Part shown: positions 1 to 10,331 of the stretch, one piece after another
Position numbering within the stretch: the stretch's first letter is position 1
Layout of the letters: the number at the start of each line of letters is the position of its first letter
From: Hyaloperonospora brassicae
Taxonomy: Eukaryota > Oomycota > Peronosporomycetes > Peronosporales > Peronosporaceae
Length of the DNA stretch: 64,000 nucleotides
Assembly (NCBI GenBank): GCA_947650285.1
Contig: CANTFL010001187.1
Span: forward strand, 62,001 to 126,000
Direction of reading: 5' to 3'
Notes under the pieces: generated by a model
What the model was told of the DNA's origin: nothing
Databases searched by the model: none
Seen by the model: only the letters and a program-made list of their open reading frames with translations
Program-made: the position numbers and the translations under genes

Positions 1-1102
1 TGTGGCCGACCGAATGTCGGCTCACATACTCATCCTCTGTGACGAGTATGCAGATCTGCTTGATTTTGCCACTACGCAGATCACGCAAGAACCGTTTCGG
101 TTCTAGCGTTGGCAACTGAGTTATCTCCGAAGTTGACTTCGGAGGCACAATCAGATCAAGCGTATAAGCGCCTACGCTTGATCCGCCATTGAACAAGACG
201 TTCAACGTCTCGGTTACTTCCTGGGAACTAGCTTCCACAGGTTGCTGAAGGCCTAATCCTTCAGCAAGTGACTCTTGAGGAATTCCTTCCTCAAGTACGT
301 GGGGACTTATTCCCTCGACGTCTTCTGACTGTGGCTGTGCAACCACAGGAAGGGACTGATCCTCTACGGTCGACTCTCCAGTCGACCTAGGATTTCCATG
401 TTGCCCTTTGGAGGCAACAGGTTTCTTTCTTCTAAGATGCTGCCCGCTAGGCATGCATTCATGTTCCGGTCCACTCGACTTATTCGAGTGGTGGACCTTC
501 GGCGCATCCTGTACTTCTGTACAGCCGCCGGGAGCTTGCTCCACAGTATAGTGATCAACTACACTGTGATCTTGTGCAGTCGTGCTAACGACCGTACCGC
601 AAGTGAGGCCATCGCACTCACTCGCAGTACATCCACACGCTTGTGGACGCTCCAAGGTGTTCATCAGATGGCCATCTGATGAACAAGCGGCAGGCATCTT
701 CACGGATCGATGCCGCCAGCTCACTCTTGGCTCGTACTTTCTGAGCCAAGGTAATCCCAATATGACATCAAATTTGTCATCCAGATCTAGCACGATGAAG
801 TCATCATCGTACTGTTCGCCGTCCAACGTGTAGTGGATTCCTACTACACGTTTCTCAACGGTAATCGATACGCCTGTTGCAAGGCGCACCGTCATCCTTG
901 TGAGGGGAATGTCGCGCTCAACGAACTTGAGCCTGCGACCCTCGAGTGACTGGCGACGAACAAAGTTGTTCGACGCCCCACCGTCTACTAGGGCACGAAG
1001 TGACAAATCATTTGTCGCTTCCAACTTCAAGGTGATGAGCGAAACGTCATCACCAGGTGCAGAGACACACAATGATTGTGTATCTGGAGCAACTTTCGTC
1101 AA
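1..1102 (-). CDS. pol: Pol, protease and linker part (partial, element A)
   Basis: This is the retropepsin end of the Ty3/Gypsy polyprotein, which would mature Gag and Pol inside the virus-like particle. The active-site block reads ALVDGGASNNF, followed by the flap-region hydrophobics and an ILGLPWLRKYEP block of the kind retropepsins carry near their C-terminus. A long low-similarity linker with many Ser, Glu and Pro residues leads towards reverse transcriptase. The frame is open to the window edge except for a one-base insertion near position 21 relative to element B. The start at 1102 is taken by homology with B; translation could instead continue from gag. Being truncated, the copy cannot be judged for activity. 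Confidence 0.85.
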   Translation of the reverse strand, partial: MTKVAPDTQSLCVSAPGDDVSLITLKLEATNDLSLRALVDGGASNNFVRRQSLEGRRLKFVERDIPLTRMTVRLATGVSITVEKRVVGIHYTLDGEQYDDDFIVLDLDDKFDVILGLPWLRKYEPRVSWRHRSVKMPAACSSDGHLMNTLERPQACGCTASECDGLTCGTVVSTTAQDHSVVDHYTVEQAPGGCTEVQDAPKVHHSNKSSGPEHECMPSGQHLRRKKPVASKGQHGNPRSTGESTVEDQSLPVVAQPQSEDVEGISPHVLEEGIPQESLAEGLGLQQPVEASSQEVTETLNVLFNGGSSVGAYTLDLIVPPKSTSEITQLPTLEPKRFLRDLRSGKIKQICILVTEDEYVSRHSVGH

Positions 1103-1152
1103 GAGATTTGCAAATTCTCTTGAGGTTGCTGGATCAGTAGAGCGCTCCGCCC

Positions 1153-2307
1153 CTACTGACCCCGACCATTTTTTGATGGTCCGTCTCGCTGTTGCGGCTT
1201 CGCAACAGCGCTGGACCCACGCCCATTGCCCTTTCTGGTAAATGAACGACCATTTCGCTCAGTACTGTTTGGTACTGGGCGTGGAGCACTACACTCGTAT
1301 GCGTAGTGCCCTAACTTCTGACAGCGATTGCATTTCTGCAATCGCTTGTTGTTTAGAGAGCGAGGTCTCTCGCTCTCAATATAACAGAGTTCCATTCATT
1401 CCGAACCCCCGGACTGTTTTCGTCTCGGTGGACGATAAGAGTTTGAGCTAGCATGAGCCTGTATCATGCTAAAGTCTTCCTGTTCCGCGGCTGAGATAGC
1501 ATCTTCCAGCGTATTCAGCACTAGACGGAACAGGTGGTTTTGGACGGGCCCTTCTGCGAGCCCTTGCATAAACACCGTAATCAACGTGTGTTCATGGACT
1601 GGGTTAGCAGTTATACTACTCGCAAGGAGTCGTATATGTTGAGCGTAATCGTGCACATCACGCTTACCCCGCTTGAGTTTCAGGAGCTCTGAACGAGCCC
1701 TGAACTCAGCCCGTGGCGGCTTAAACGTTTTTCTGAGCCGGGACTTGAAGTCATCTAGCGACCTAAACACATTTGGGTCGCTACTCTCGAGTCCCAGGGA
1801 CCGAGTTTTGGCACGTCCTGCCAAGTGGGTCTGAGCAAATGTGAGTTTCATTTGCTCATCTTCGACGCGACGAGCCCTTAGGGCACTGTCGAGTTCGACA
1901 AACCACAGTAACAGGGAGTCCTCCGGGACTCCACTGTACTTGGAGATGTCAACTTTCATGACTTCGGGACGACGCGCATGCGCCGTCCCGCCCACAGCAG
2001 CATGGAATTGCTGCTGTCTCAACAGCTCCGTCTGTTGAGCACCGAGTTCTCTCAACTGCTCGGCCTGTTGAGCGCCTTGCTGGTAAAGCAAGGCTACTTT
2101 CTTCCTCTCGAGAGCAAGTTCATTCTGAATGAACCTGGCGATAGCGGCATGTTGTTGGTCTCTGTCTAGAGACTCCAACATGGCGCTAATGGCGAACTCG
2201 CCTACGGTAGAACTCATTCGTTCTACCGCACCCCATTCGATGTCACTCAAATGGGTAAACCCTTCACGCGTGGCGTGAAAGGTGTCTTCTTCATCCAACA
2301 TGAACAT
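1153..2307 (-). pseudogene. gag: Gag with CCHC zinc knuckle, split by one TGA (element A)
   Basis: Gag packages the element RNA into the virus-like particle. The first 303 codons (2307 to 1396) begin MFMLDEEDTFHATREGF, contain a Gln/Leu-rich helical stretch (AQQAEQLRELGAQQTELL), and then the typical retrotransposon gag core with LAGRAKTRSLGLE and PPRAEFRARSELL. A TGA at 1396-1398 stops the frame, and the same frame continues at once through MELCYIESERP to the zinc knuckle CNRCQKLGHYAYEC and a basic tail ending near 1153. Element C has a proline codon where A has the TGA; element B has the same TGA as A. So this is one gag with a single nonsense codon, or a readthrough site. Confidence 0.9.
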
Positions 2308-2340
2308 GTTGGATGTTGTTGTCCTTGGAAGGACTACGAA

Positions 2341-2349
2341 GTGCTACCA
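2341..2349 (-). other. Primer binding site, element A
   Basis: On the minus strand the internal region opens two bases after the LTR with TGGTAGCAC, which starts with the TGG that pairs with a tRNA CCA end. The same nine bases sit at the same place in elements B, C and E. The tRNA cannot be named with confidence from nine bases. Confidence 0.7.
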
Positions 2350-2351
2350 GG

Positions 2352-2746
2352 TGTAACGGGGCACACCCTTGCGTGAACTTAACGCAAGAGTATCGGTGCC
2401 CCGACAGACGTACACAAGGCAAGCGAGGAAGCGTAGGTAAGGTAAAAGAGAAACCGTTGAATTAATATAATTAAGTCTTTTGTTACTGTCTCTCTGTTTA
2501 ACCTGACTTTATTTTACTAATCTTACTGAGTGTATGGTGACGTCTCGTCACCACTCATTGCGCGCGTCCTGGGGCGATTGGTGGGTTGATATCGTCAAGA
2601 GATCACCCAATGAGCAGACCCTTTGGTCGCTTCTTCAATATATCACCACTATCGGTGATATTGTCCAAAGAATATTCAACTTAATATTCTTTATTGTCAT
2701 AGTTTCTTTAAAGAGACAATTCCATGTAACGGGCTGCCCCGTTACA
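2352..2746 (-). repeat. 5' LTR of element A
   Basis: The 395-base LTR starts TGTAACGGGG and ends CCCCGTTACA, a perfect 10-base terminal inverted repeat with the canonical TG...CA ends. It lies just upstream (minus-strand sense) of the primer binding site and gag, and it matches the LTRs of C (25211-25598 and 32809-33198). It contains several internal short palindromes, including GGTGACG/CGTCACC and a hairpin around ATATCACC. As in other LTRs it should hold the promoter and polyadenylation signals, but I cannot pinpoint them. Confidence 0.93.
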
Positions 2747-3912
2747 ACACACGTGTATCGTGCTTGATCTATCGCGGCCGCTAGGGCGGCCGGATGTTCA
2801 AATTATGAGGAATCGCCGAAGCAAAGACACAGATCGTAGGGAAACTCCGACGACCGCGTGCGCGACCCCTCGACGTGAAGCGTGATTGCCGAAGTCACTG
2901 CAAGGCGTGAGTAACGCCAACCCGCCGTAACATATCCCCTAGGAGCGCATCCATCCGCGTTAGTGGCCCCTATCGGCCGCTTGCACGGGCTCTTGACGTG
3001 GAGCGCAATCACCGAAGTTGCTGCAAGGCGTGGGGGAAGCCAACCCGCCGTAGTATCTCCCCGAGGAGCTCATCCATATGCGATGGTGGCTCCCATTGGT
3101 AGCTTCCGCGACCCGTCGGTCCACTGCGCCCACACCTGAGACTGCGAGTCCAGCTTGCACGAGGCCGACCTTAGACCCCCCGGCTACCCTATGGGAGAAT
3201 TACCTCCGGACTGGCCGCCCCCGAAAGGGTAAGAAAAGACTGGCTTGAGCTGAACCGTAAATTTTTGGGAATTCACTTCACCGAAGTAAAACCTGCATAT
3301 ATCGAAAGTTAGGAGGTCCAATTTCACAAGAGCGTTCACGGCATATGGAGGTCAATGCCCTTACCAACGGAGACGGACACATGCAGCGAATTCGCACTCC
3401 CTGTTATCATTGAGATAAGGCCCGCTCCGAAGTCACATCTCTTGCTTGTCTAGACGACATGAAGTCGTGCAACAAAATTGTGACCACTGGTGATCGTTAA
3501 AGCTTGACTATCGCGAAAACCTACAGATACCATGAAAAAAATATCTAACAAACTGTGAGGTCAAGTCGCCACGCTTGTGTATTGAGCTTTACGGCCTTTG
3601 CAGCTGAAATCTACCCGTCTCGCGATGCCGGAAATCCACAGATGGTGACGCGAATCGTTATCGCAAAATTCATGAGAAATCGAAGAGAGGTCATATCGTC
3701 TATAAGGGCTACTCATCACTCGTCAGATGTCTGTAGTGTGCAAACCACCTCGGTTATCTACCATGACACGAAATTTCTCCTACCACGTTCCTCAATCTGC
3801 TGGCTCGATACTCCAGACGTCACTGGGGACACTCGCGGAAGGCCACGTGATAAATGTACTGTTACCAAGTCGGGAGCTAGAACTTTGTGCGTAATTTTGG
3901 CCGGATGACTGG
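2747..3912. other. Unassigned interval between elements A and B
   Basis: About 1.2 kb separates the two facing LTRs. It holds a degenerate tandem repeat (2872-3117) and otherwise no coding region I can support; a 117-codon open frame at 3555-3908 has no ATG start and no recognisable motif. It may be old host DNA or a fully decayed repeat. Confidence 0.5.
2872..3117 (+). repeat. Two-copy degenerate tandem repeat, period about 123 bases
   Basis: Unit 1 (2872-2994) and unit 2 (2995-3117) align throughout: both start GACGTG, both contain CACTGCAAGGCGTG or TGCTGCAAGGCGTG, CCAACCCGCCGTA, and GAGC(G/T)CATCCAT in the same order. A partial third unit may precede them, because CGCGACCCCTC at about 2861 resembles the CGCGACCCGTC end of unit 2. 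Units differ at roughly a quarter of positions by eye. No function is apparent. Confidence 0.75.
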
Positions 3913-4357
3913 TGTAACGGGTTGAGCCCGTTACATAAAATTTGGTACGAAAAGTACCAATTTTTTAATATTATCTGTTTTGATAATATTCAATCAACAT
4001 CACTCGAAATTAGTGATGCTGTCGGATTATTATCGCTAAGGATAATATCCGTGGAGGGGTCTACTTCTCGGATGATGTACGGGTTACATCAACCAACTCA
4101 ACCACCAATCGCTGCTGGACGCGCGCAATGGATGGTGAGCAAGGGGCACACATAGGAGAGATAGTTTAATATAGTTAGAGTAAGTCAAAGATGATCTATT
4201 AACGTAATAACTACACTACATAAACAGTTTTACTTTTTTCTCAAGACAGAGCTTTCGGGTCATATTTTACCTACCGCTTCCTCGGTTTCCCTGCGAATGC
4301 TCGTCGTGGACACGTCATCCTTGCAATAAGTTCACGCAAGGGGTGTTCCTCGTTACA
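3913..4357 (+). repeat. 5' LTR of element B (diverged)
   Basis: The 445-base segment starts TGTAACGGGTTGAGCCCGTTACA, itself a small palindrome, and ends CCTCGTTACA just before the primer binding site. It corresponds in order and motifs to the LTRs of A and C (AT-rich hairpins, a CGCGCAATG block, a CGCAAGG block) but is much diverged in sequence. No 3' partner is present. Confidence 0.85.
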
Positions 4358-4359
4358 TC

Positions 4360-4368
4360 TGGTAGCAC
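4360..4368 (+). other. Primer binding site, element B
   Basis: TGGTAGCAC follows the LTR after a two-base gap, matching the minus-strand sites in A, C and E. Confidence 0.7.
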
Positions 4369-4411
4369 TTTATACTCCTTCCAGCGACCAAGAATCTTAA
4401 TCATTATTAAA

Positions 4412-5558
4412 ATGATGGATAAGGGAGATAGCTTTCACGCGACGCGTGAAGGCTTTGCCCATTTGAGTAATCTCGACTGGGCCGCGGTAGGAAGAATGAG
4501 CTCCACCGTGGGCGACATTGGCGTTACCGCTATGTTGAAGACGCTTATCAGAGACCAACAGTATGCCTCCATTACCAGGTTCATTCAATATGAACTTGCT
4601 ACCGAACGGGAGAAAGTAGCCTTGCTTCACCAGCAAAGCTCTCAACAGGCTGACCAGTTGCAAAAACTGGGTGCTCAACCGACTGAGCTGTTGAGACAGC
4701 AGCAATTCCATGCTGCTGTGGGCGGGACGGCTCATGCGCGTCGTCTTGAAATCTTCAAGGTTGATATCTCCAAGTACAGAGAAGTCGAGGAAGCTTCTTG
4801 TTAATATGGATCGTAGAAAACGACAGAGCCGTCAAGGCTCGTCGCGTCGACGATTAACAAATAAATTCACCATTTAATTACTCTCATTTGGCGGGACGTT
4901 CCAAGACTTGGGCTTTAGGGCTGGAGATGAGCGACCCTTATGCTTTCGAGCATCTTGAATCCATCAAAACCCGGCTCAAACGTACGTTTGAGCCGCCAAG
5001 CCTAGAGTTCAGAACTCTATCGTAGATTTTGAGGCTCAAAAGGGTAAGCGTGACGTGCACGCTTACGCCCCACATATACGACTCCTTGCGAGTAGTATAA
5101 CTGCTAACCTAGTTCATGAACACACGTTGATTTCTGTGTTCATGCAAGGACTAGCTGAGGGGCCCGTCCGAAACCACCTGTTCTGTCTAGAGTTGGATAC
5201 TCTAGAAGATGCTATTTCAGCCGCGGAACAGGAAGACTTTAGCATGAGACAGGCTCATGCTAGCTCAAACTCTTATCGTCCACCGAGACGAAAACAGTCC
5301 GGGGGTTCGGAATGAATGGAACTCTGTTATATTGAGAGCGAGAGACCTCGCTCTCTAAACAACAAGCGATTGCAGAAATGCAATCGCTGTCAGAAGTTAG
5401 GGCACTACGCATACGAGTGTAGTGCTCCACGCCCAGTACCAAACAGTACTGAGCGAAATGGTCGTTCATTTACCAGAAAGGGCAATGGGAGTGGGTCCAG
5501 CGCTGTTGCGAAGCCACAACAGCGAGACGGACCATCAAAAAATGGTCGGGGTCAGTAG
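4412..5558 (+). pseudogene. gag: Gag, degraded (element B)
   Basis: The ATG at 4412 begins MMDKGDSFHATREGF, homologous to the Gag start of A. The frame stops with TAA at 4802-4804, after which 4805-5054 carries gag-like sequence spread over several frames (LAGRSKTWALGLE-like and PPSLEFRTLS-like). The frame reopens at about 5055, is stopped by TGA at 5313-5315 (the nonsense codon shared with A), and continues through the knuckle CNRCQKLGHYAYEC to 5558. The first 800 bases are diverged from A, while the last 300 are almost identical. This Gag cannot be made intact. Confidence 0.9.
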
Positions 5559-5608
5559 GGGCGGAGCGCTCTACTGATCCAGCAACCTCAAGAGAATTTG
5601 CAAATCTC

Positions 5609-7035
5609 TTGACGAAAGTTGCTCCAGATACACAATCATTGTGTGTCTCTGCACCTGGTGATGACGTTTCGCTCATCACCTTGAAGTTGGAAGCGACAAA
5701 TGATTTGTCACTTCGTGCCCTAGTAGACGGTGGGGCGTCGAACAACTTTGTTCGTCGCCAGTCACTCGAGGGTCGCAGGCTCAAGTTCGTTGAGCGCGAC
5801 ATTCCCCTCACAAGGATGACGGTGCGCCTTGCAACAGGCGTATCGATTACCGTTGAGAAACGTGTAGTAGGAATCCACTACACGTCGGACGGCGAACAGT
5901 ACGATGATGACTTCATCGTGCTAGATCTGGATGACAAATTTGATGTCATATTGGGATTACCTTGGCTCAGAAAGTACGAGCCAAGAGTGAGCTGGCGGCA
6001 TCGATCCGTGAAGATGCCTGCCGCTTGTTCATCAGATGGCCATCTGATGAACATCTTGGAGCGTCCACAAGCGTGTGGATGTACTGCGAGCGAGTGCGAT
6101 GGCCTCACTTGCGGTACGGTCGTTAGCACGACTGCACAAGATCACAGTGTAGTTGATCACTACACGGTGGAGCAAGCTCCCGGCGGCTGTACAGAAGTAC
6201 AGGATGCGCCGAAGGTCCACCACTCGAATAAGTCGAGTGGACCGGAACATGAATGCATGCCTAGCGGGCAGCATCTTAGAAGAAAGAAACCTGTTGCCTC
6301 CAAAGGGCAACATGGATATCCTAGGTCGACTGGAGAGTCGACCGTAGAGGATCAGTCCCTTCCTGTGGTTGCACAGCCACAGTCAGAAGACGTCGAGGGA
6401 ATAAGTCCCCACGTACTTGAGGAAGGAATTCCTCAAGAGTCACTTGCTGAAGGATTAGGCCTTCAGCAACCTGTGGAAGCTAGTTCCCAGGAAGTAACCG
6501 AGACGTTGAACGTCTTGTTCAATGGCGGATCAAGCGTAGGCGCTTATACGCTTGATCTGATTGTGCCTCCGAAGTCAACTTCGGAGATAACTCAGTTGCC
6601 AACGCTAGAACCGAAACGGTTCTTGCGTGATCTGCGTAGTGGCAAAATCAAGCAGATCTGCATACTCGTCACAGAGGATGAGTATGTGACCGACATTCGG
6701 TCGGCCACAGTATTTGCCGAGAACGAACGGGTTCTCAGCAGCTCATCGATGGACGAAAGTGTCCTCGATGAGAAGACTCGGATGAGCGATACACGTCTCA
6801 ATCCTGGAAGTCGCTTCAAACAAATCCTTTGTATAAGGATTTGATCGAATTCAAGGATGTGTTCCCTGAATCCGTACCTTGCGAGTTGCCTAAGGTCAAA
6901 GGCACTCAACACGAGATCGAGCTCAAACCGGGCTCGAAGTACTGGGTCATGAAGCAGTGGCCACTGCCTCGTGAACAAGTGATAGCGATCGACAAGTTCT
7001 TTGCCGATCGCTTCGCTACGGTCCATATAAGGTAA
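5609..7035 (+). pseudogene. pol: Pol protease and linker, frameshifted (element B)
   Basis: The protease has ALVDGGASNNFVRR at its active site and ILGLPWLRKYEP near its end. The following linker contains EPKRFLRDLRSGK and leads to the RT N-terminal region (KDLIEFKDVFPES, KQWPLPREQVIAIDKFF). Compared with element C, one T is missing at about 6782, so the frame ends at 6844 and the true frame resumes on the other side. That frame then meets a TAA at 7033-7035. Element C has the same TAA at the homologous place, whereas E has a GAA codon there. Confidence 0.9.
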
Positions 7036-8604
7036 TCGACATCCCCTCACAGCTCTCCGACCTTCTGTGTGCGAAAGGCCACATGAGGATGGCGGATAGT
7101 GCACGCGTTCAACAAGTTGAATGCTGCAACGGTACCGGCTCAGACGCCGATACCGAGGAAGGACGTCATCACAGATGGTATGTCAAAGAGTACCATCTTT
7201 TCGTCCATGGATCTGATGGATGGATTCTATCAGATCCTCATGCGCGAACGGAACATCCCGTTCACGGCAGTGAGTACCCCCAGCGAGATGCTGTGGGAGT
7301 GGCTAGTGATGCCACAGGGGCTGAGTAATGCCCCTGCAACGTTCAACCGATGTGTCGCAAATCTGTTGAGACCGGTGCGAGACTTCGCACCGAGTTACTT
7401 CGACGATGTGTTCGTCCATAGCCGGGCTATGGACGGAAAGACGGACGTTGAAGTCCACAGAACTCACGTTCCTCAGGTTCTTCAACTTATGCTCAAGCAT
7501 AAGTTGTACTCCAACCTCAAGAAGTGTATATTCGCGGCTAGCGAAATACCACTTCTTGGGTGCATCGTGGGTAAACACGGCGTACGCCTTGATCCGGAAA
7601 AGACAAAGGCGATCACCGACTGGCCAGTGCCAGTCGATGTCAAGGGACTTCGGAAGTTCCTTGGTTTAGCGGCGTACTTGCACAAGTACTCTCGCAACTA
7701 CGCCGAGATGACGGTACAACTTTCTTGGTTACTCAAGAAAAATGTCAAATGGTCAGGGAACGCTGAGTGTCAGCGTTCGTTCGAAGGTATCAAGCAAATC
7801 TTGGTGCAGTCGCCAGTATTGGCGATTGCAGATCAGGACAGACCATTTCATGTGGTCTGTGACGCCAGCGATTTTGCAATCGGCTGTTCGTTACTGCAGT
7901 TCGACGCAGATGGCGCGGAGCGCGTCATCTGTTATCAGTCGCGTCAGCTGCAAGCAGCTGAGCGTAATTACCCAGTGCATGACAAGGAGCTCCTTGCCAT
8001 GAAGTATGCACTGGCTAAGTTCCGGGTCTATCTATTGGGAGATAGACCGTTCATCGTCTATACGGATCATGTGTCATTACGCACGGCCGTAAACAGCCCA
8101 CACCTCTCGCAAAGAATGGCGAGGTGGCTGTCTTTCTTCGCGGAGCACAACTTCTCCGTGGAGTATAAACCAGGACGACTAAACGTCGTCGCTAATGCGC
8201 TCTCGCGCCGGCCCGATTTCGAGCCGGAAGCACAACCAACCAGTGAGGATAAGCCCAGTGTTGCGACACTGTTAGTCATTGTCCCGTCGTCAAGTTTACT
8301 CGACGACGTACGAAAGGCATACGCGGAAGATAAGGATCTTCTGCGATTGATGGATCATCTGGTGAATCCATCCAGTAAATCCATGAGGGATTTACCGGCT
8401 TTGTACCGATCCTCATCGGATCGGTATAGTACACGCAACGGATTGCTGTACTATACAGCTGTTGCCGACGAGACGCCTCGTGTCGTCGTACCCGCTCATC
8501 ATGATTTGCGTTTACGCATCATGTATGAGTGTCACGATGCCCTAAAAGGCGGCCATCGTGGTAGAGAAAAGACTTACCTCACGGTAAGTAGTAACTTTTA
8601 CTAG
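7036..8604 (+). pseudogene. pol: Reverse transcriptase and RNase H (element B)
   Basis: This continues the frame of 6829-7035. A TGA at 7084-7086 interrupts the KAT-GGWRIVHAFNK block, and RT then runs through SSMDLMDGFYQI, the VMPQGLSNAPATF block and the catalytic PSYFDDVFVHS. RNase H follows with HVVCDASDFAIG, DKELLAMKYAL and YTDH. The last catalytic position reads VVANALS, whereas C and E have VVADALS, so one acidic RNase H residue is lost. A TAG at 8602-8604 ends the frame inside the integrase zinc finger at a site where C and E have Trp. RT and RNase H convert element RNA to DNA. Confidence 0.92.
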
Positions 8605-9311
8605 CCACTCCAGTATCAGTTTATACGCAAGTACATCCGTGCTTGCGAAGTATGTCAACGGGTGAAGCCTAGTTCTTCATCCCGTGCGCCATTGCAGCCT
8701 CTGCCTGTTCCGACAGAGTGCTGGCAGTCCGTATCAATAGACTTCGTCTTCGGGTTTCCCGAAGACGCTCACAAGAATAATGGCATTCTTGTGTTCGTTG
8801 ATCGGTTCAGCAAGATGGTGCATCTTGCTGCAGTGCCCGAGTCGATCAAGGCTCAAGGTTGTGATCGTGTCTTTCTTAACACGGTCTTTAGACTCCACGG
8901 GTTACCCCGTGAACTCGTATCCGACCGTGACCCTCGGTCCACGGAGGCATTTTGGCAAACCGTGTTCCGTTCTCTTGGAACACGGTTGACGATGTCCACT
9001 TCTGACCATCCTGAAACAGATGGTCAGACGGAACGTGCGAACCGTGTCCTCGAAGAGATCCTTCGAGGATATGTCCACTCGCTTCCGAGTTGGAGCGAAT
9101 TCCTATACATGGTGAAATTCGCCATCAATAATTCGGTGCATGCTTTCACACAGCACACACCGTTTTACGTGAATGGCCTACGCCATCCACGAGTGCCCAC
9201 CCTTATAGAGTGTGACTCTTGGATAAGGGGGGGATGGACTCGCTCGAGCAAAAACCGTTTTGGCTCTTGCTCATCACGTGTCGACGTTAACGTCGTCACG
9301 TATAATGTGAT
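8605..9311 (+). pseudogene. pol: Integrase, truncated (element B)
   Basis: After the TAG at 8602-8604 the same frame carries the end of the HHCC zinc finger (YIRACEVCQRVKPS) and the rve core: SIDFVFGFPED with the first Asp, ELVSDRDPR with the second, and DGQTERANRVLEE with the Glu of the DDE triad. Similarity to elements C and E ends at about 9311, where unrelated sequence shared with 60117 onward begins. The C-terminal GPY/F module and chromodomain are missing. Confidence 0.92.
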
Positions 9312-9537
9312 GTCGCTAATGCTTATAATCGCTAAGCACTTGAGTTCGAACTCTTGGATACATCCCTCCAGAGTTACGGCCATGCCTTCATGAACTACCT
9401 GATTGTGCTGAACCTAGAGGGTCGTGGTGCATACCGGACACCCACCACACACATTTCTATTGCCGTACCTAAGCCTCCATAGTATCCCGCACACACGTGC
9501 TCTGCATCTGCCGTAAAACAAGCGGTGATAATGGCGG

Positions 9538-9982
9538 TGTAACTGGGCACGCCTTGTGTCAATTCAACACAATGTTGTGTTCAACCGGCGTCATGTACAC
9601 GTAGAGTGAGTAAGCGCAGAGAAGTAGGTAGAACTCGAAAGCTTTGTATAAGGAAAAAAGTAGAAATGTATTATATATAGCTATGAATCTTGATATCCCA
9701 TCTTTGTCTTGAGCTAACTATATTAAACTACAACCTCCTATATGGGTTTCTTGCTCACCACCCATTGCGCGCGTCCAGCATCGATTGGTGGTTAATCTGG
9801 TTGATGTACCGTGAACATCAACCATCAGGTGGAGCAACCCATAAAAGAAATATTACCCTCGGGGGTAATGTTCCTTCAACCTTACTCCTTACGAATAATG
9901 TCAATTGAACATTATCTAAGGAAATATTGTTATAATTGATACAAAGATATCAATTTTTATGTGACTGGCTCACATCGTTAAA
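9538..9982 (-). repeat. 3' LTR of element F1
   Basis: It begins TGTAACTGGGCACGCC and ends near CACATCGTTAAA. These correspond to the TGTAACGGGGCAC and CCCCGTTACA ends of the A/C LTRs with the terminal repeat decayed. Internal motifs keep the family order, including the CACCCATTGCGCGCGTCCAGC block. Its copy is at 60343-60782. The right-hand boundary is placed by alignment and could be off by a few bases. Confidence 0.8.
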
Positions 9983-10331
9983 TCAACCACCTCCATAAAT
10001 ATTAGTCACTAGAGTGAGTAATTGATTGAATGGTGGCAGATCGACCACCGTTGCGTCGCTTTGTGGGAAAAGAAACACTTGCTGATTCTGCCCAACGCAT
10101 TTAACGTTTCAGCGCATTCCAACTTCGTCCAAACTCTGCGCGAACAAGGCCGCCAGTGAAGCGGCTGCACGGATGCGTGCAGCCGGAAAACAAGCTGTCC
10201 AAGACTCAGCAGCAGGCATTAAGTCACCTGCTGCTGCCAGTAAGCAGCCTGCAACTATTGTAATTGCAGGAGCACGTGGTCATCCACGTGCTTCTTCTTC
10301 ACCCGCAGTTTCGGCTGCGTGAGGTAGTTTT

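Larger units (their letters stand above)
1..2746 (-). mobile_element. Element A: Ty3/Gypsy chromovirus-like retrotransposon, 5' part only
   Basis: The element reads leftwards: 5' LTR (2352-2746), primer binding site, gag, then protease, and it leaves the window at position 1 inside the protease-RT linker. Positions 1 to about 1480 are an almost exact reverse complement of 5230-6709 in element B, so A and B lie head to head with their 5' ends facing each other. A has one extra C near position 21 compared with B, which shifts the pol frame a few codons before the window edge. The 3' half and any target-site duplication cannot be seen. Confidence 0.93.
3913..9311 (+). mobile_element. Element B: Ty3/Gypsy retrotransposon, truncated in integrase
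   Basis: Order: 5' LTR (3913-4357), primer binding site, degraded gag, protease, RT, RNase H, integrase. The sequence breaks off at about 9311, where the F1 block begins; no chromodomain, antisense frame or 3' LTR follows. The copy is mosaic: from about 5230 rightwards to 6709 it is nearly identical to the reverse complement of A, whereas its LTR and the gag upstream of about 5225 are clearly more diverged. A recombination or conversion boundary inside gag is the simplest reading. Confidence 0.92.

Noticed and set aside
398..679. 93-codon plus-strand frame, repeated at 6032-6313 and 30850-31131
   Set aside because: It is the reverse-strand shadow of the protease linker, kept open only because the copies are near-identical.
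2774..2781. NotI-type site GCGGCCGC suggesting vector sequence
   Set aside because: Surrounding bases match no cloning polylinker that I can see; a single 8-base palindrome is weak evidence.
3555..3908. 117-codon open frame
   Set aside because: No ATG start, no motif, no codon character resembling the effector gene or gene fragment.
6600..6640. RFLR motif in the Pol linker (PKRFLRDLRSGK), also in C and E
   Set aside because: No signal peptide and clearly internal to a retroelement polyprotein; not an effector.
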